Assembly: GCA_902491515.1 (NCBI GenBank) | Contig: CABUIC010000010.1 | Coordinates: 22,153 to 86,152, forward strand | Length of the DNA stretch: 64,000 nucleotides | Reading direction: 5' to 3' | DNA from: an uncultured Porphyromonadaceae bacterium | GTDB taxonomy: Bacteria; Bacteroidota; Bacteroidia; Bacteroidales; Muribaculaceae | In this document: one piece after another, positions 25,828-34,465 of the stretch | Position numbering within the stretch: the stretch's first letter is position 1 | Layout of the letters: the number at the start of each line of letters is the position of its first letter | Program-made: the position numbers and the translations under genes | Notes under the pieces: generated by a model | Told to the model about the DNA's origin: nothing | Database searches by the model: none | The model's input: only the letters and a program-made list of their open reading frames with translations

Positions 25828-26148
25828 TTAGGCAACTACTTCTTTAATCACAATCTTTGTGAAATACTGGCGGTGGCCGTTCTTACGACGGTAGCCCTTG
25901 CGGCGCTTCTTCTTGAAGACGATAACTTTTTCGCCCTTCACGAGAGGAGTCTCCACGGAGCATACAACCTTTGCGCCTTCCACGGTGGGAGCGCCTACTT
26001 TAACGGCGCCGTCTTTGTCGGCGAGGAGAACGCGGTCGAACTCAACCGTGTCGCCTTCCTTGACCTTTTCGCCAAGATAGTGAACGTACAGGAACTTGCC
26101 TTCTTCAGCTTTGAACTGCTGTCCCTGAATGTCTACGATAACGTACAT
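25828..26148 (-). CDS. rplU: 50S ribosomal protein L21
   Basis: L21, 106 residues, binds 23S rRNA. It begins MYVIVDIQGQQFKAEEGKFLYV and has the basic C-terminal motif KKRRKGYRRKNGHRQYFTKI. It is first in the rplU-rpmA unit and is driven by the promoter at 26244-26275. Confidence 0.98.
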   Translation of the reverse strand: MYVIVDIQGQQFKAEEGKFLYVHYLGEKVKEGDTVEFDRVLLADKDGAVKVGAPTVEGAKVVCSVETPLVKGEKVIVFKKKRRKGYRRKNGHRQYFTKIVIKEVVA

Positions 26149-26243
26149 TTGTTGGTAACTAACAATTGGTTAACCCGCTGAGGCGAGGGTGGCACATCTG
26201 CGGCCTCCCCACTTTTTAGGGCCTATTGCGGAAAATCAGCCCA

Positions 26244-26275
26244 CAAAATTACAAAAAATCCCCCGCCCCGCCAAA
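26244..26275 (-). promoter_or_regulatory. Promoter of rplU-rpmA
   Basis: TTTG (26275-26272), 20 bases, TAATTTTG (26251-26244) on the minus strand, a full match to the Bacteroidetes consensus. The leader is about 90 bases. Confidence 0.85.
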
Positions 26276-26424
26276 TTTTCCGGATTAAATTTTCCTAAAA
26301 CAAAAAAATACTCAACGCTCCGCACGTTATCGCATATCCTCGCAATTCGATAATTTTCTTGGCACTATTGCGCCTCCTTGTGCCCCGCCAAAACATTTGT
26401 GAAAAAATTACCATCAACGAGGCG

Positions 26425-26442
26425 GACGCGCCATGGCGCGTC
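26425..26442. repeat. REP-like palindrome, class B
   Basis: A perfect 18-bp palindrome GACGCGCC/ATGGCGCGTC, preceded by GGCG. It lies between the rplU promoter and the end of the broken HEPN gene. Nothing else is seen in that gap. Confidence 0.85.
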
Positions 26443-26473
26443 TCTCTGTATTGATAGCTAATATATTATGTTG

Positions 26474-26875
26474 TTATACCTTTTCTATCAAGTCCGTAAT
26501 CCGTCGAATGAAATCCTCGACCTTGGGGATTAGAGGTTTTACGTCGTTTTCTTCCCACTCAAGAAGGTCGTCGTAATCTCCGGACTGACGCATTGTGAAA
26601 AGACGTCCGAGTAATTTTGAGTCTTCAACACTGAGGAGTCCTTTTCGGACAAAGGATTCACTAATCATTCTGATTACTCCCTTATGTGTAGTCGCATCTA
26701 TCCCGTTGTGAATCAATAAGGCCACGCTGGCATAATAGGCTGCATAGTACAGTCTGTTGGCTGAAAGATTCCAATAGCCAAGAGAGCCGACATCGTTTAC
26801 TTATTTTATTGTGTTTTTGGCCCGTTCCAGTCGGTATTCGACAATGGCGGTTCGTTCGTCGGGAGTAAGAGTCAT
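26474..26875 (-). pseudogene. HEPN-domain gene interrupted by a nonsense codon
   Basis: Reading from ATG 26875 gives MTLTPDERTAIVEYRLERAK, NTIK, then TAA at codon 25 (26803-26801). The same frame then continues without break for 109 codons (VNDVGSLGYWNLSANRLYYAAYY...VALLIHNGIDATTHKG...) to the normal end. The restored protein is a 133-residue HEPN protein of the UPF0332-like kind, with the family motif R-x-x-G-D-Y near MRQSGDYDD. A single change from GAA or CAA to TAA explains the break. A GTG at 26725 could restart translation but would lose the first helices. It lies 3 bases after the MNT gene, its expected partner. Confidence 0.85.
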
Positions 26876-26878
26876 TTT

Positions 26879-27217
26879 TCAGCTTTGAAATATTACAATT
26901 TTGTCGGCCTCGACGTTTTTGTAGAAGGGCAGGAAGCTGCGTTTGAGCCATCCGGCAAAGGAATAAAGGCGGGGGGTCACGAATTCACCGAAATCCAACC
27001 CTATTTGTTCCATTGGCCACGCGTATTCGTCCCAGAGATCCAGCGGGAGTTTTTCATTGCCCGGAACGAGGATATGAATGTCCCAGTCGGAGTCGGGCCT
27101 GGCATCGCCGCGGGCGCGCGAGCCATACAGCGCCACGCGAGACCCCTTGGGGAGAATCTCCGCAGCCTTAGACTTGATGGCCTCGATTAGCCTGTTGTAT
27201 TTTTCCTGCTCGGACAT
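26879..27217 (-). CDS. MNT-type minimal nucleotidyltransferase
   Basis: A 112-residue nucleotidyltransferase of the MNT family. The catalytic GS-x10-D-x-D motif is exact: G32-S33, D44-W45-D46 in YGSRARGDARPDSDWD. In HEPN/MNT toxin-antitoxin pairs the MNT protein neutralises the HEPN RNase, in some systems by AMP transfer. Here the HEPN gene downstream carries a nonsense codon while the MNT gene looks whole, so the pair is probably disarmed. A promoter-like TAACTTTG (27261-27254) lies 36 bases upstream. Confidence 0.9.
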   Translation of the reverse strand: MSEQEKYNRLIEAIKSKAAEILPKGSRVALYGSRARGDARPDSDWDIHILVPGNEKLPLDLWDEYAWPMEQIGLDFGEFVTPRLYSFAGWLKRSFLPFYKNVEADKIVIFQS

Positions 27218-27253
27218 AATTTATTATGGCAAGGCCTGCTGGCCTCTTGTCTG

Positions 27254-27285
27254 CAAAGTTAATGCAATTATACCATTCTAACAAC
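27254..27285 (-). promoter_or_regulatory. Promoter of the MNT/HEPN pair
   Basis: TAACTTTG (27261-27254) with GTTG (27285-27282) 20 bases upstream, one change from the -33 consensus. Confidence 0.65.
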
Positions 27286-27336
27286 TTTTATGGCGCAAAA
27301 TGCTCTCGCGGGCGCGGGGGTGTGGGGATTTTTTGT

Positions 27337-27344
27337 TAACTTTG
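27337..27344 (+). promoter_or_regulatory. -7 box upstream of nnr
   Basis: TAACTTTG lies 34 bases before ATG 27379. The -33 position is GC-rich and does not match, so this may be an activator-dependent or weak promoter. Confidence 0.55.
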
Positions 27345-27378
27345 CAGTGACATTACCCCAAATTCTGGCATTCCTGAA

Positions 27379-28923
27379 ATGAACATATACTCTCCCGGAC
27401 AAATCGACTATATTATTGAGCAATCGCTCGGGCGCACCGCCGACAGGCGCATGGCCTTCATCCGCTGTGTTGGCGCCGAGGTTGCGGCCGCCGTGGCCGC
27501 ACTCCGCCGCAAGAACAAGCGGGTGGTGATTTTTGCCGGAAACGATATCAACGGCGCCTACGCCATGGAGGCCGGCGCTGAGCTCGCGCGCCTCGACTTC
27601 AAGCCCGAGGTTTACCTCATTAACATCGGTGGCGACCGCCTCACTCCCGACTCCCGCACGGCCCGCGAGGAATATATCGCCGCCGCCGGCGAGGACGCTC
27701 TTTTCGAGACAACGGGCATGGAGCTCGTGCAGCCGGACCTCGCGTCAACCGACATAGTGGTCGAGGGCCTTTTCGGGCGCGAGCACGACGGCCCCCTCAT
27801 GGGAGGCTATCAGTACCTCGCGCGTTTCATCAACGAGAGCGGAGCCTTTGTCGTGGCCATCGACCTGCCTGCGGGAATGACCGTGGACCTCTCCGTGGGG
27901 ATGATCAACCGCAACATCATCCACGCCAACATCACCCTCACCCTCGTGGGACCCTCTGCGGCTTTCTTCATGAAAGAGAACGCCGAGCTCGTGGGCCGAT
28001 GGGAGGTCCTGGACGTACCTCTCGACGAGGAGGCGCTGAAAGCCACGAAGTGCCACACCCGCCTCATCGAGGCACACAATGTGCGGAAGCTGCTCCCCGA
28101 GCGTGGCGAATTTGTTTCCAAGGCCGACCTCGGTCACGCTCTTCTCTACGCGGGTTCTTACGGAATGCTCGGAGCCGCTGTGCTCAGTGCGCGCGGCGCC
28201 CTCCGCTCGGGTTGCGGTAAGCTAACAGTCCACGGTCCGCGCTGCGGCTTTTTCGTGCTCCAGACCTCCGTGCCCTCCGCCATGTTCATGACCGACGGGG
28301 GCGACATGGATATCCGCCGCATGGACTATTCCAAGACCTACAGCGCCATCGGCGTCGGCCCCGGCATCGGAACCTCCGACGCCACTGTCGCCGCCCTCGA
28401 GGGCCTGCTGAAGGCGGCAAACGCCGCCGCGGGTCCCCTCGTGCTCGACGCCGACGCCCTCAACTGCATCTCCCTGCGCCCGTCGATGCTCGACTTCATC
28501 CCGGCGCGCTCGGTAATCACTCCCCACGAAGGCGAGTTCGACCGTCTTTTCGGCAAACAGCCCTCCTCGTCGGCCCGGCTGCTTAAAGCCATTGAAATTT
28601 CACGGAAACTCTCCATAATAGTAGTGCTCAAGGGCCACTATACGGCCACGGTATGGCCCGACGGATCGGTCCTCCTCAACTCATCAGGCACTCCCGCGCT
28701 CGCGACTGCCGGTTCGGGCGACGTGCTCACCGGCCTCATCACCGGACTGATAGCCTCGGGGATGCACCCGGAGTACGCCGCCGTGACCGGGGTATACGTC
28801 CACGGCCTCGCCGGTCACTTTGCCGCACGGACTCAGGGCGTGCGCTCCGTCACCGCCGCTGACGTGGCAGATTGCATCGGGCAGGCCTTTGAAGCCATAG
28901 TAGACCAGAAGAAACAGTCATGA
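27379..28923 (+). CDS. nnr: Bifunctional NAD(P)H-hydrate repair enzyme
   Basis: A 514-residue fusion of NAD(P)HX epimerase (YjeF N-domain, about 1-215) and ADP-dependent NAD(P)HX dehydratase (about 230-510). The epimerase part has the GNDINGAYAMEAGAELARL region and VVAIDLPAGM. The dehydratase part has VITPHEGEFDRLF and the nucleotide-binding ATAGSGDVLTGLITGLIA. It repairs hydrated NADH and NADPH in the cytosol. Its TGA overlaps the ATG of the DUF4831 gene, starting a three-gene unit in which all junctions are ATGA overlaps. Confidence 0.95.
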   Translation: MNIYSPGQIDYIIEQSLGRTADRRMAFIRCVGAEVAAAVAALRRKNKRVVIFAGNDINGAYAMEAGAELARLDFKPEVYLINIGGDRLTPDSRTAREEYIAAAGEDALFETTGMELVQPDLASTDIVVEGLFGREHDGPLMGGYQYLARFINESGAFVVAIDLPAGMTVDLSVGMINRNIIHANITLTLVGPSAAFFMKENAELVGRWEVLDVPLDEEALKATKCHTRLIEAHNVRKLLPERGEFVSKADLGHALLYAGSYGMLGAAVLSARGALRSGCGKLTVHGPRCGFFVLQTSVPSAMFMTDGGDMDIRRMDYSKTYSAIGVGPGIGTSDATVAALEGLLKAANAAAGPLVLDADALNCISLRPSMLDFIPARSVITPHEGEFDRLFGKQPSSSARLLKAIEISRKLSIIVVLKGHYTATVWPDGSVLLNSSGTPALATAGSGDVLTGLITGLIASGMHPEYAAVTGVYVHGLAGHFAARTQGVRSVTAADVADCIGQAFEAIVDQKKQS

Positions 28924-30005
28924 AAACGAAACTAATAGCCCTCGCGCTCGCCGCCATCGTTCCCTTTGGCGCCGTGGCCCAGACCTCGCAGAAAATCACA
29001 GCCGGAAAGGCGACGGAATACGGCCTCGCATATAGCCTTCCCGTCACGGCCCTCGACATCACCGTCGAGGCCGAGCTCACGGAGGAGAATCCCGGTGAAT
29101 TCTACAACTACGCGCGCCGTCATCTCGGCGACGACTCCGCCATCCGCAAGGCCTCCAAGTCCGCTAAGGTTAAGAGTGTCACCATCACACCCCGCGGCGT
29201 GGCCAATCCCGACAACCGCTGGCTCGCGCAGTTCAAGAGCGGTTCCACTCCCTTCATGATTCTCTCGCCCGAAGGAATTCCCCTTGCCATAAACACGGAG
29301 ACTGCCTCACCGAATTCCGCTCCCGAGCTTCCAGTGGCTCATCCCGCAGGTCCTACGCCTCTCGAGACAGAGGCCGCGCGCCAGGCCGTGACGCAGGAGA
29401 TGGCCCGTTCGAGCTCCGTGGCAAAGCGCGCCGAGCTTGCCGCCCAGCGAATTTTTGAACTCCGCGAGATGCGGTCCGACATCCTTTCGGGCCAGAGCGA
29501 CAATACGCCTCCCGACGGAAAGGCAATGCAGCTTGTCCTCGACAATCTCGCCGCGCAGGAGGCCGCCCTCACGGCTATGTTCCTCGGCACACGCTCCGTC
29601 TCCACGGCTGTGAAGATTATATCCATCGTACCTGACAGCGCCGAGATTTCCGACCGCATCATCGCCCGCGTATCGGCAATCGAGGGTATTGTCGACGCCG
29701 ACAACCTCGCCGGCGCTCCTCTGAAGCTGAACCTCGAGATTCTTGAAGCAGCCAGCCTCCCCGTCAATGAAAAGGGTGAGCCCAAACGCTTCCCTAAGGG
29801 CGGCGTGGCCTATACCATTCCGGGCACCGCGCTCGTCACCGTGGACTACGAGGGCCGCGAGGTGGCAAACATGGAACTCGACCTCGCCCAGCTCGGTGTG
29901 ACCTTCGGCCTCGACCCCGCGCTGTTCACTGACAAGAAAGCGCCCTCAATGGTTCGCTTCGACCCCAACACCGGGGCAATCCTACTGATAGGTCCTGCTG
30001 AATGA
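28920..30005 (+). CDS. DUF4831 family exported protein
   Basis: A 361-residue protein with a signal peptide (MKTKLIALALAAIVPFGAVAQ) and the features of the Bacteroidales family DUF4831: YGLAYSLPVTALDITVEAE near the start, then RAELAAQRIFELREMRSDILSG in the middle. It is probably periplasmic or surface-bound; its function is unknown. Translation is coupled at both ends through ATGA overlaps with nnr and the small helical gene. Confidence 0.82.
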   Translation: MKTKLIALALAAIVPFGAVAQTSQKITAGKATEYGLAYSLPVTALDITVEAELTEENPGEFYNYARRHLGDDSAIRKASKSAKVKSVTITPRGVANPDNRWLAQFKSGSTPFMILSPEGIPLAINTETASPNSAPELPVAHPAGPTPLETEAARQAVTQEMARSSSVAKRAELAAQRIFELREMRSDILSGQSDNTPPDGKAMQLVLDNLAAQEAALTAMFLGTRSVSTAVKIISIVPDSAEISDRIIARVSAIEGIVDADNLAGAPLKLNLEILEAASLPVNEKGEPKRFPKGGVAYTIPGTALVTVDYEGREVANMELDLAQLGVTFGLDPALFTDKKAPSMVRFDPNTGAILLIGPAE

Positions 30006-30247
30006 ACGATATAGAGAAAGAAATCGAGCGCCTCACGGGGGCGCTCGATGCCGTAAAGGACCCCGCTGAGCGAGCGGAGCTAATTTTCCGCCGCGGACGC
30101 CTGCGCTGGCGCCTCGAGGACCGCAGCGGGGCCATGGGAGACTATGCCGAAGCCGCCTCCCTCGACTCTTCTTCCGGCGCGGACCAGGCTCTCACCCAGG
30201 CCCGCGAGATTATGGCCTTTTTCAATAAAGACCTATACAACCCATAA
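30002..30247 (+). CDS. Small helical protein, TPR-like
   Basis: An 81-residue, all-helical, charged cytosolic protein. The pattern RAELIFRRGRLRWRLEDRSGAMGDYAEAASLDSSS resembles one TPR unit (W/A-x-G-x...A...Y..A..L.P). It is the last gene of the nnr unit by ATGA overlap. I do not recognise a family and would not assign a function. Confidence 0.6.
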   Translation: MNDIEKEIERLTGALDAVKDPAERAELIFRRGRLRWRLEDRSGAMGDYAEAASLDSSSGADQALTQAREIMAFFNKDLYNP

Positions 30248-30310
30248 AATCCTAATAGTCATCTCGTATTGGCGTATTTCGAACCCGAGAGGTCGATTAT
30301 CGAACTGTAG

Positions 30311-30331
30311 GGACGCACGGCCCGTGCGTCC
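30311..30331. repeat. REP-like palindrome, class A
   Basis: Arms GGACGCAC and GTGCGTCC flank GGCCC, preceded by CGAACTGTAG. It is the first of three repeats in the 500-base gap 30248-30750. Confidence 0.85.
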
Positions 30332-30395
30332 TAATAATCGGCAATGCCGCACCCAATCCCATAGGCTTCATAAAGTTCTAATAGCCAAGGTGTAG

Positions 30396-30415
30396 GGACG
30401 TGCCATGGCACGTCC
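30396..30415. repeat. REP-like palindrome, class B
   Basis: A perfect 20-bp palindrome with half GGACGTGCCA, preceded by TGTAG and followed by GCCACGC. Confidence 0.88.
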
Positions 30416-30506
30416 GCCACGCAAAACATGCTAAATAATTTTAAGTGGGAAACCCAGTAGGGGTTAAACGGAGGTAGCCAGGGGTTGAAAATCCCTGGTT
30501 TGCGAA

Positions 30507-30565
30507 CGCCCCCACTCCCAAGCCCTCTCCCCGCCACACCCTTTGGGCGCGGCGGGGAGGGGGCG
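30507..30565. repeat. GC-rich long hairpin
   Basis: An outer stem CGCCCCC/GGGGGCG (30507-30513, 30559-30565) and an inner stem CTCCCCGCC/GGCGGGGAG (30527-30535, 30551-30559) can form alternately or in part. It is not a terminator on T-run grounds, and it may be another dispersed repeat. Confidence 0.55.
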
Positions 30566-30626
30566 ATTAGATATGAATGGATTGATGTGAGGGTGTGTCA
30601 AAATTCCACTTCGCCTGTACGGGGCG

Positions 30627-30646
30627 GACGCGCCATGGCGCGTCCC
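30627..30646. repeat. REP-like palindrome, class B, reversed
   Basis: A perfect 20-bp palindrome with half GGACGCGCCA. The flanks are inverted (GGGGC before, CTAC after), so it faces the copy at 30396. Confidence 0.88.
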
Positions 30647-30664
30647 TACTGGTTTTCAATATAT

Positions 30665-30713
30665 TATAGAGGAGATAATTCTTAGAATTATCTCCTCTAT
30701 ATAATTTTTACAC
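30665..30713 (+). terminator. Perfect 17-bp hairpin between nnr unit and BspA-like gene
   Basis: Stem 30665-30681 with 30685-30701 around a 3-base loop, followed on the plus strand by ATTTTTA. It lies 38 bases beyond the stop of the convergent LRR gene and may serve both strands. Confidence 0.75.
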
Positions 30714-30750
30714 ATCCCCTTGCGGAGATTTGCAATACCCTCCGATTCTC

Positions 30751-33700
30751 TTATTTCACTATCTTTTTAACGGCGCTTCCGTCGACGTTTCGGAGGATGT
30801 AAACTCCGGGAACTGTCGGATTTTCGACCTTTATACCGTGGATGTTATAGTATGTCGCTTCCGTCGTTCCGGCCTCTATGTTGTCAATGCCGCTCGGGAC
30901 TGTCACGTCAATCTCAATCGAGTCAGAAACGCTCCCGCAGGTGGCGGTGATGACAACGGTGCCAGGTTCAAGGCCCTTCACGAGACCTGATTCATCGACA
31001 GTGGCTTTGGTTGTGTCGCTGCTGCTCCATTCCACGGTCTTGTCGCTTGTGTCCTCTGGCAGGACTGTGGCCGTCAGCCGGAGTTTCGCGCCCACAGCCA
31101 GAGTTGTGCCGGGTGCCGAAATCTCAATCGAAGTTGCTTCCACCACCGGGCTTGCGCCCTCGATGGTCTTGAACTCCTTCCATACATCTGCCGCCGCATA
31201 GGCCGCTATGCTCGGCGTGGGCACTGTCAGTACGCAGTTGTTCAAAGTCTCTTCCTCGAAGCATACGTTGGCGCAGGGCAGCGGCGTGGAGTGCTCTACC
31301 TTCAGCGATGTCGGCACGCAGCCGATGAAGGCGTCCTTGCCTATGCCGACAATACGGAAGCTTACATTTTCGCCCTCGGGGGCATTGTCGGAGAATAGGG
31401 GAAGTGCTTTGATGGCCGAAGTGGCGAATGTCAGGTTTTCGGGAATTACAATCTCCTTGGCCTGCGGGTCGCAGGCGCTCACGATTGCCTCAGTCTCTGA
31501 GGTGAGGGTATAGCTGAGATTATCGGCAAAAAGGAGGTTCTCTTCGGCGGGGAATTCGTCGGTTTCCTCTATGTCGAGGAAGTAGCTCCACGGCTTGGTG
31601 CTCTCGTAGGCCTCGCGCGAGCCTACGGGTACAAAGAGCTTGCTGGTGTAATAGCTTGCGCCGCTGAACGCATTCTCTTCGCCTTTCGGGGGCATCGGAT
31701 TGGCTACGCGCACTTCGGCGAGCGCCGGACAGTTCTTGAACGACGGTATTTTTGTGATACATGAGCTCAGGCAGATTTTCTTCAGTTGAGCAAGATCATT
31801 GTACCTGCCTCCGTTGCCTGAATCGCCGTTGCGGCCGAGGTAGAGGCTCTCGAGTCCGGTCGTTTCAAAGGCCATATTGTAGGTAAGGTTTGTAGTGCCG
31901 TCGGCGATAATCACTTCCGAAAGATTTTCGCTGTAGGAGAAGATAAAGCCGTTCATGGTCTTCACCGACGCCGGAATAGTCACGGAGCGAAGCCCCGACT
32001 TATAGAATGCCTGGTCGCCGATGCTGCTCACCCCGGTGGGGATGACGGCCGTTCCCAAATTTCCGCAGTTGTAGAAGGCCTTCTCGCCGATAGAAGTGAT
32101 GCCCGAACCGAAGTCAACGCTCTTCAGCTCCGCACAGTCCATGCATAGCTCCTTGGGAATCATAGTCATGCACCCGGGGATTTTCAGCGTCAGGATTGAG
32201 CTTCCGGCGAAAGCGTTTTCGCCGAGCTTTGCATTCTCGGGAATTTCTATGCTCTCTATAGCCCTTGTCGCGAATGCGTGGCTCGGAATGGCTGTGACGG
32301 GATATTCCTCATTGCCGATTGTCACGGCAGGAAGTACCCTGATGTCCGTGAATTCGTCGCAGCTGCTTCCGGCCTCGGCGAAGGCCTCCGCCTCGCCGTA
32401 GCGGCAGTATAAGACACCGTCGATTTCCACTGAGGCGCTCCCCCCTTCGCCTGCTTCGATGATGGTCGGGAACTTGTCCCAGCCTAAGGCGTGGCTGTAG
32501 AGGCGTTTCGAGCCGGTCGGAACCATCAGCACGGAATACTTGTCGATGGCGAAAGGCGAGCCCGCGGAAATGTCAATCGGGATAGCCGACTCCATCGTGA
32601 CGGCTCGCAGTGTGGGCGTGTTGAAGGCTCCGATGGCTAATGTTGAGAGGCCCGAAGGGAGAGCCACCGAACTCAGATGGGAACAGCCCGAGAAGGCGGA
32701 ACGGAGGATTTCAGTGACGGACGGGGGGATGACTATAGACCTCAGTGCCGTACACCCCGAGAATGCCTCCTGACCTATCGAAGTGACGCTTGTGGGGATG
32801 GTGACAGTGGTCAATGCGGTGCAATTCTTGAAGAGACCGGTGTTCAGCGAGCTCACGTTTTCGCCGATAGTGAGATTCCTGAGGCTCGCGAGGGAATTGA
32901 ACGGAGACAATTCATAGGTCGAATAGTTATAGCTAAGGTCTCGTCCAAGGTGCAAGGTTTCGAGGGGTGAACCGCTGAAGGCAGAGTTGGCAAGCGTCAA
33001 TGTTTCGGGGCCGTCGCTGAGTGTCAGATTCTGTAGGTAAGTCAGAGCGTTTCCTCCGATATTGGTAACATTATTGGGGATAATGACGGATGTCAGGCTC
33101 GGGCATTCGGTGAAGGCACTGCTTCCGATGGTTGTTAGCCCGTTGCCGAAGGTGACTGACGCGAGATTCGGACAATTCCGGAACAATCCTTCGCCGATTT
33201 TAGTCACCGTGTTGCCGACGGTGACCTTCGTCAGATTTTCGTTGTGGGAGAGAGGGGTATATCTCGGACGGGAATATACATCTGTAGAATAAGTCATGTC
33301 CCTGCCTACATATATTTTTGTCAGGGGGCAGTTGTCGAATATGTCAGTGCCCTGTAAGTGCAAGCTCTCTGTCCCGTCGCTGAATATAAGGTTTTTAAGT
33401 TTTGCGCAATTCTGAAATGCCGTATAAGTGATTTCCGTAACCTTTGCCGGGATAGTGACAGTCTCCAAAGCGGAGCAACCAATGAATGATTCGGTGCCTA
33501 ATTTGCTTACATTCTTGCCTATAGTCAGATTGACAAGGCTTGTGCAGTTTTCGAAGCATTTATACTCTATGGTGGTTAACCCGTCGCCGAGCACGACAGA
33601 CTCAAGGCCTGTGCATCCGTAAAACGAGGATGTTCCTACAGTTGTGACGCTGTTTGGAATCACTATCGACTTCAGTGACGTACAGCTTGAGAATGCACTT

Positions 33701-34272
33701 TCTCCTATTGATGTGACTTCCTCGGGGATATCGGCTGACGTAAGGGCCGAGCAACCACTGAACGCGCTCCGGCCTATCGTGGTGACTGACTTGCCTATGG
33801 GCGCGGCAGGGAGGCTTTTACAGCTCATAAACGCATAATCGCCTATGGACGTGACGCTTTTCGGGATGTTGACGGAGACGAGATTCTCGCAATAGGCAAA
33901 CATCTGGCTACCTATCACGGGGACACCCTCGGCAATAGTGACCGTTTTCAGCTCATGGCAATAGCTGAAGGCCTCCTTTTCTATTGTCTTGATTGTGCCC
34001 GGAATGACCACCGATGTGATGCTGGAGGAGCGGAAGCCCGATGACCAAATTCCGGTGACGGTGTATTCCACTCCGTTGTAAGTCACTTTTTCGGGAATGA
34101 CAAGGTCTCCGGAAATGCCGTAGCCGCCGGCTACCGAGACGCCGGTATCGTTTGTCCAATAGTGAAAGTTGCCGACTTGAAAGTCTAACGCTTGGGCCGG
34201 CAGCAATGTGGCTGTTGCCAGAAATAGCATCAGGCCCCGCAAGAGGGATGTACACTTGAATTTTGTCTGCAT
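30751..34272 (-). CDS. BspA-like leucine-rich repeat surface protein
   Basis: A 1173-residue exported protein. A signal peptide (to about PAQA, residue 28) is followed by more than 25 LRR_5 (BspA/Treponema pallidum type) repeats of about 23 residues, of the form ...LTSVTIPxSVTSIGxxAFxxC.... A Big_2/Ig-like domain follows near the C-terminus (ISAPGTTLAVGAKLRLTATVLPEDTSDKTVEWSSSD), then the common tail YYNIHGIKVENPTVPGVYIL. Relatives bind host proteins or other bacteria. It is single and divergent from the histidine kinase gene, sharing a 193-base intergenic region that holds an inverted repeat. Repeats make recombination-driven length variation likely. Confidence 0.92.
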   Translation of the reverse strand: MQTKFKCTSLLRGLMLFLATATLLPAQALDFQVGNFHYWTNDTGVSVAGGYGISGDLVIPEKVTYNGVEYTVTGIWSSGFRSSSITSVVIPGTIKTIEKEAFSYCHELKTVTIAEGVPVIGSQMFAYCENLVSVNIPKSVTSIGDYAFMSCKSLPAAPIGKSVTTIGRSAFSGCSALTSADIPEEVTSIGESAFSSCTSLKSIVIPNSVTTVGTSSFYGCTGLESVVLGDGLTTIEYKCFENCTSLVNLTIGKNVSKLGTESFIGCSALETVTIPAKVTEITYTAFQNCAKLKNLIFSDGTESLHLQGTDIFDNCPLTKIYVGRDMTYSTDVYSRPRYTPLSHNENLTKVTVGNTVTKIGEGLFRNCPNLASVTFGNGLTTIGSSAFTECPSLTSVIIPNNVTNIGGNALTYLQNLTLSDGPETLTLANSAFSGSPLETLHLGRDLSYNYSTYELSPFNSLASLRNLTIGENVSSLNTGLFKNCTALTTVTIPTSVTSIGQEAFSGCTALRSIVIPPSVTEILRSAFSGCSHLSSVALPSGLSTLAIGAFNTPTLRAVTMESAIPIDISAGSPFAIDKYSVLMVPTGSKRLYSHALGWDKFPTIIEAGEGGSASVEIDGVLYCRYGEAEAFAEAGSSCDEFTDIRVLPAVTIGNEEYPVTAIPSHAFATRAIESIEIPENAKLGENAFAGSSILTLKIPGCMTMIPKELCMDCAELKSVDFGSGITSIGEKAFYNCGNLGTAVIPTGVSSIGDQAFYKSGLRSVTIPASVKTMNGFIFSYSENLSEVIIADGTTNLTYNMAFETTGLESLYLGRNGDSGNGGRYNDLAQLKKICLSSCITKIPSFKNCPALAEVRVANPMPPKGEENAFSGASYYTSKLFVPVGSREAYESTKPWSYFLDIEETDEFPAEENLLFADNLSYTLTSETEAIVSACDPQAKEIVIPENLTFATSAIKALPLFSDNAPEGENVSFRIVGIGKDAFIGCVPTSLKVEHSTPLPCANVCFEEETLNNCVLTVPTPSIAAYAAADVWKEFKTIEGASPVVEATSIEISAPGTTLAVGAKLRLTATVLPEDTSDKTVEWSSSDTTKATVDESGLVKGLEPGTVVITATCGSVSDSIEIDVTVPSGIDNIEAGTTEATYYNIHGIKVENPTVPGVYILRNVDGSAVKKIVK

Positions 34273-34345
34273 AAGGGAGGATTGGTTTTGTGGTGATAAT
34301 GCTTTTGCAAAGATGAGAATAAGTAGAAGAATTTTTGTCCATTAT

Positions 34346-34379
34346 TTCCGTGACAAAAATGGAATTTAGTGTCACGGAA
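34346..34379. promoter_or_regulatory. 10-bp inverted repeat between divergent LRR and kinase genes
   Basis: TTCCGTGACA (34346-34355) and TGTCACGGAA (34370-34379) are exact inverse copies separated by 14 bases. The location between divergent genes suggests a regulator site. A -7-like TATTTTTG (34438-34445) for the kinase gene lies downstream. Confidence 0.55.
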
Positions 34380-34465
34380 TTCTATGAATTTATCCTTTTT
34401 TTCGGTCTATCTTACCCGGTTTTAGGATTTTTATGCTTATTTTTGTGTGAAGTCCAATTCCATAC

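Noticed and set aside
27810..28137. Antisense frames inside nnr
   Set aside because: They are shadows of a well-supported enzyme gene with all expected motifs.
30507..30565. GC-rich hairpin considered as a terminator
   Set aside because: No T-run follows on either strand; the hairpin at 30665-30701 is a far better terminator.
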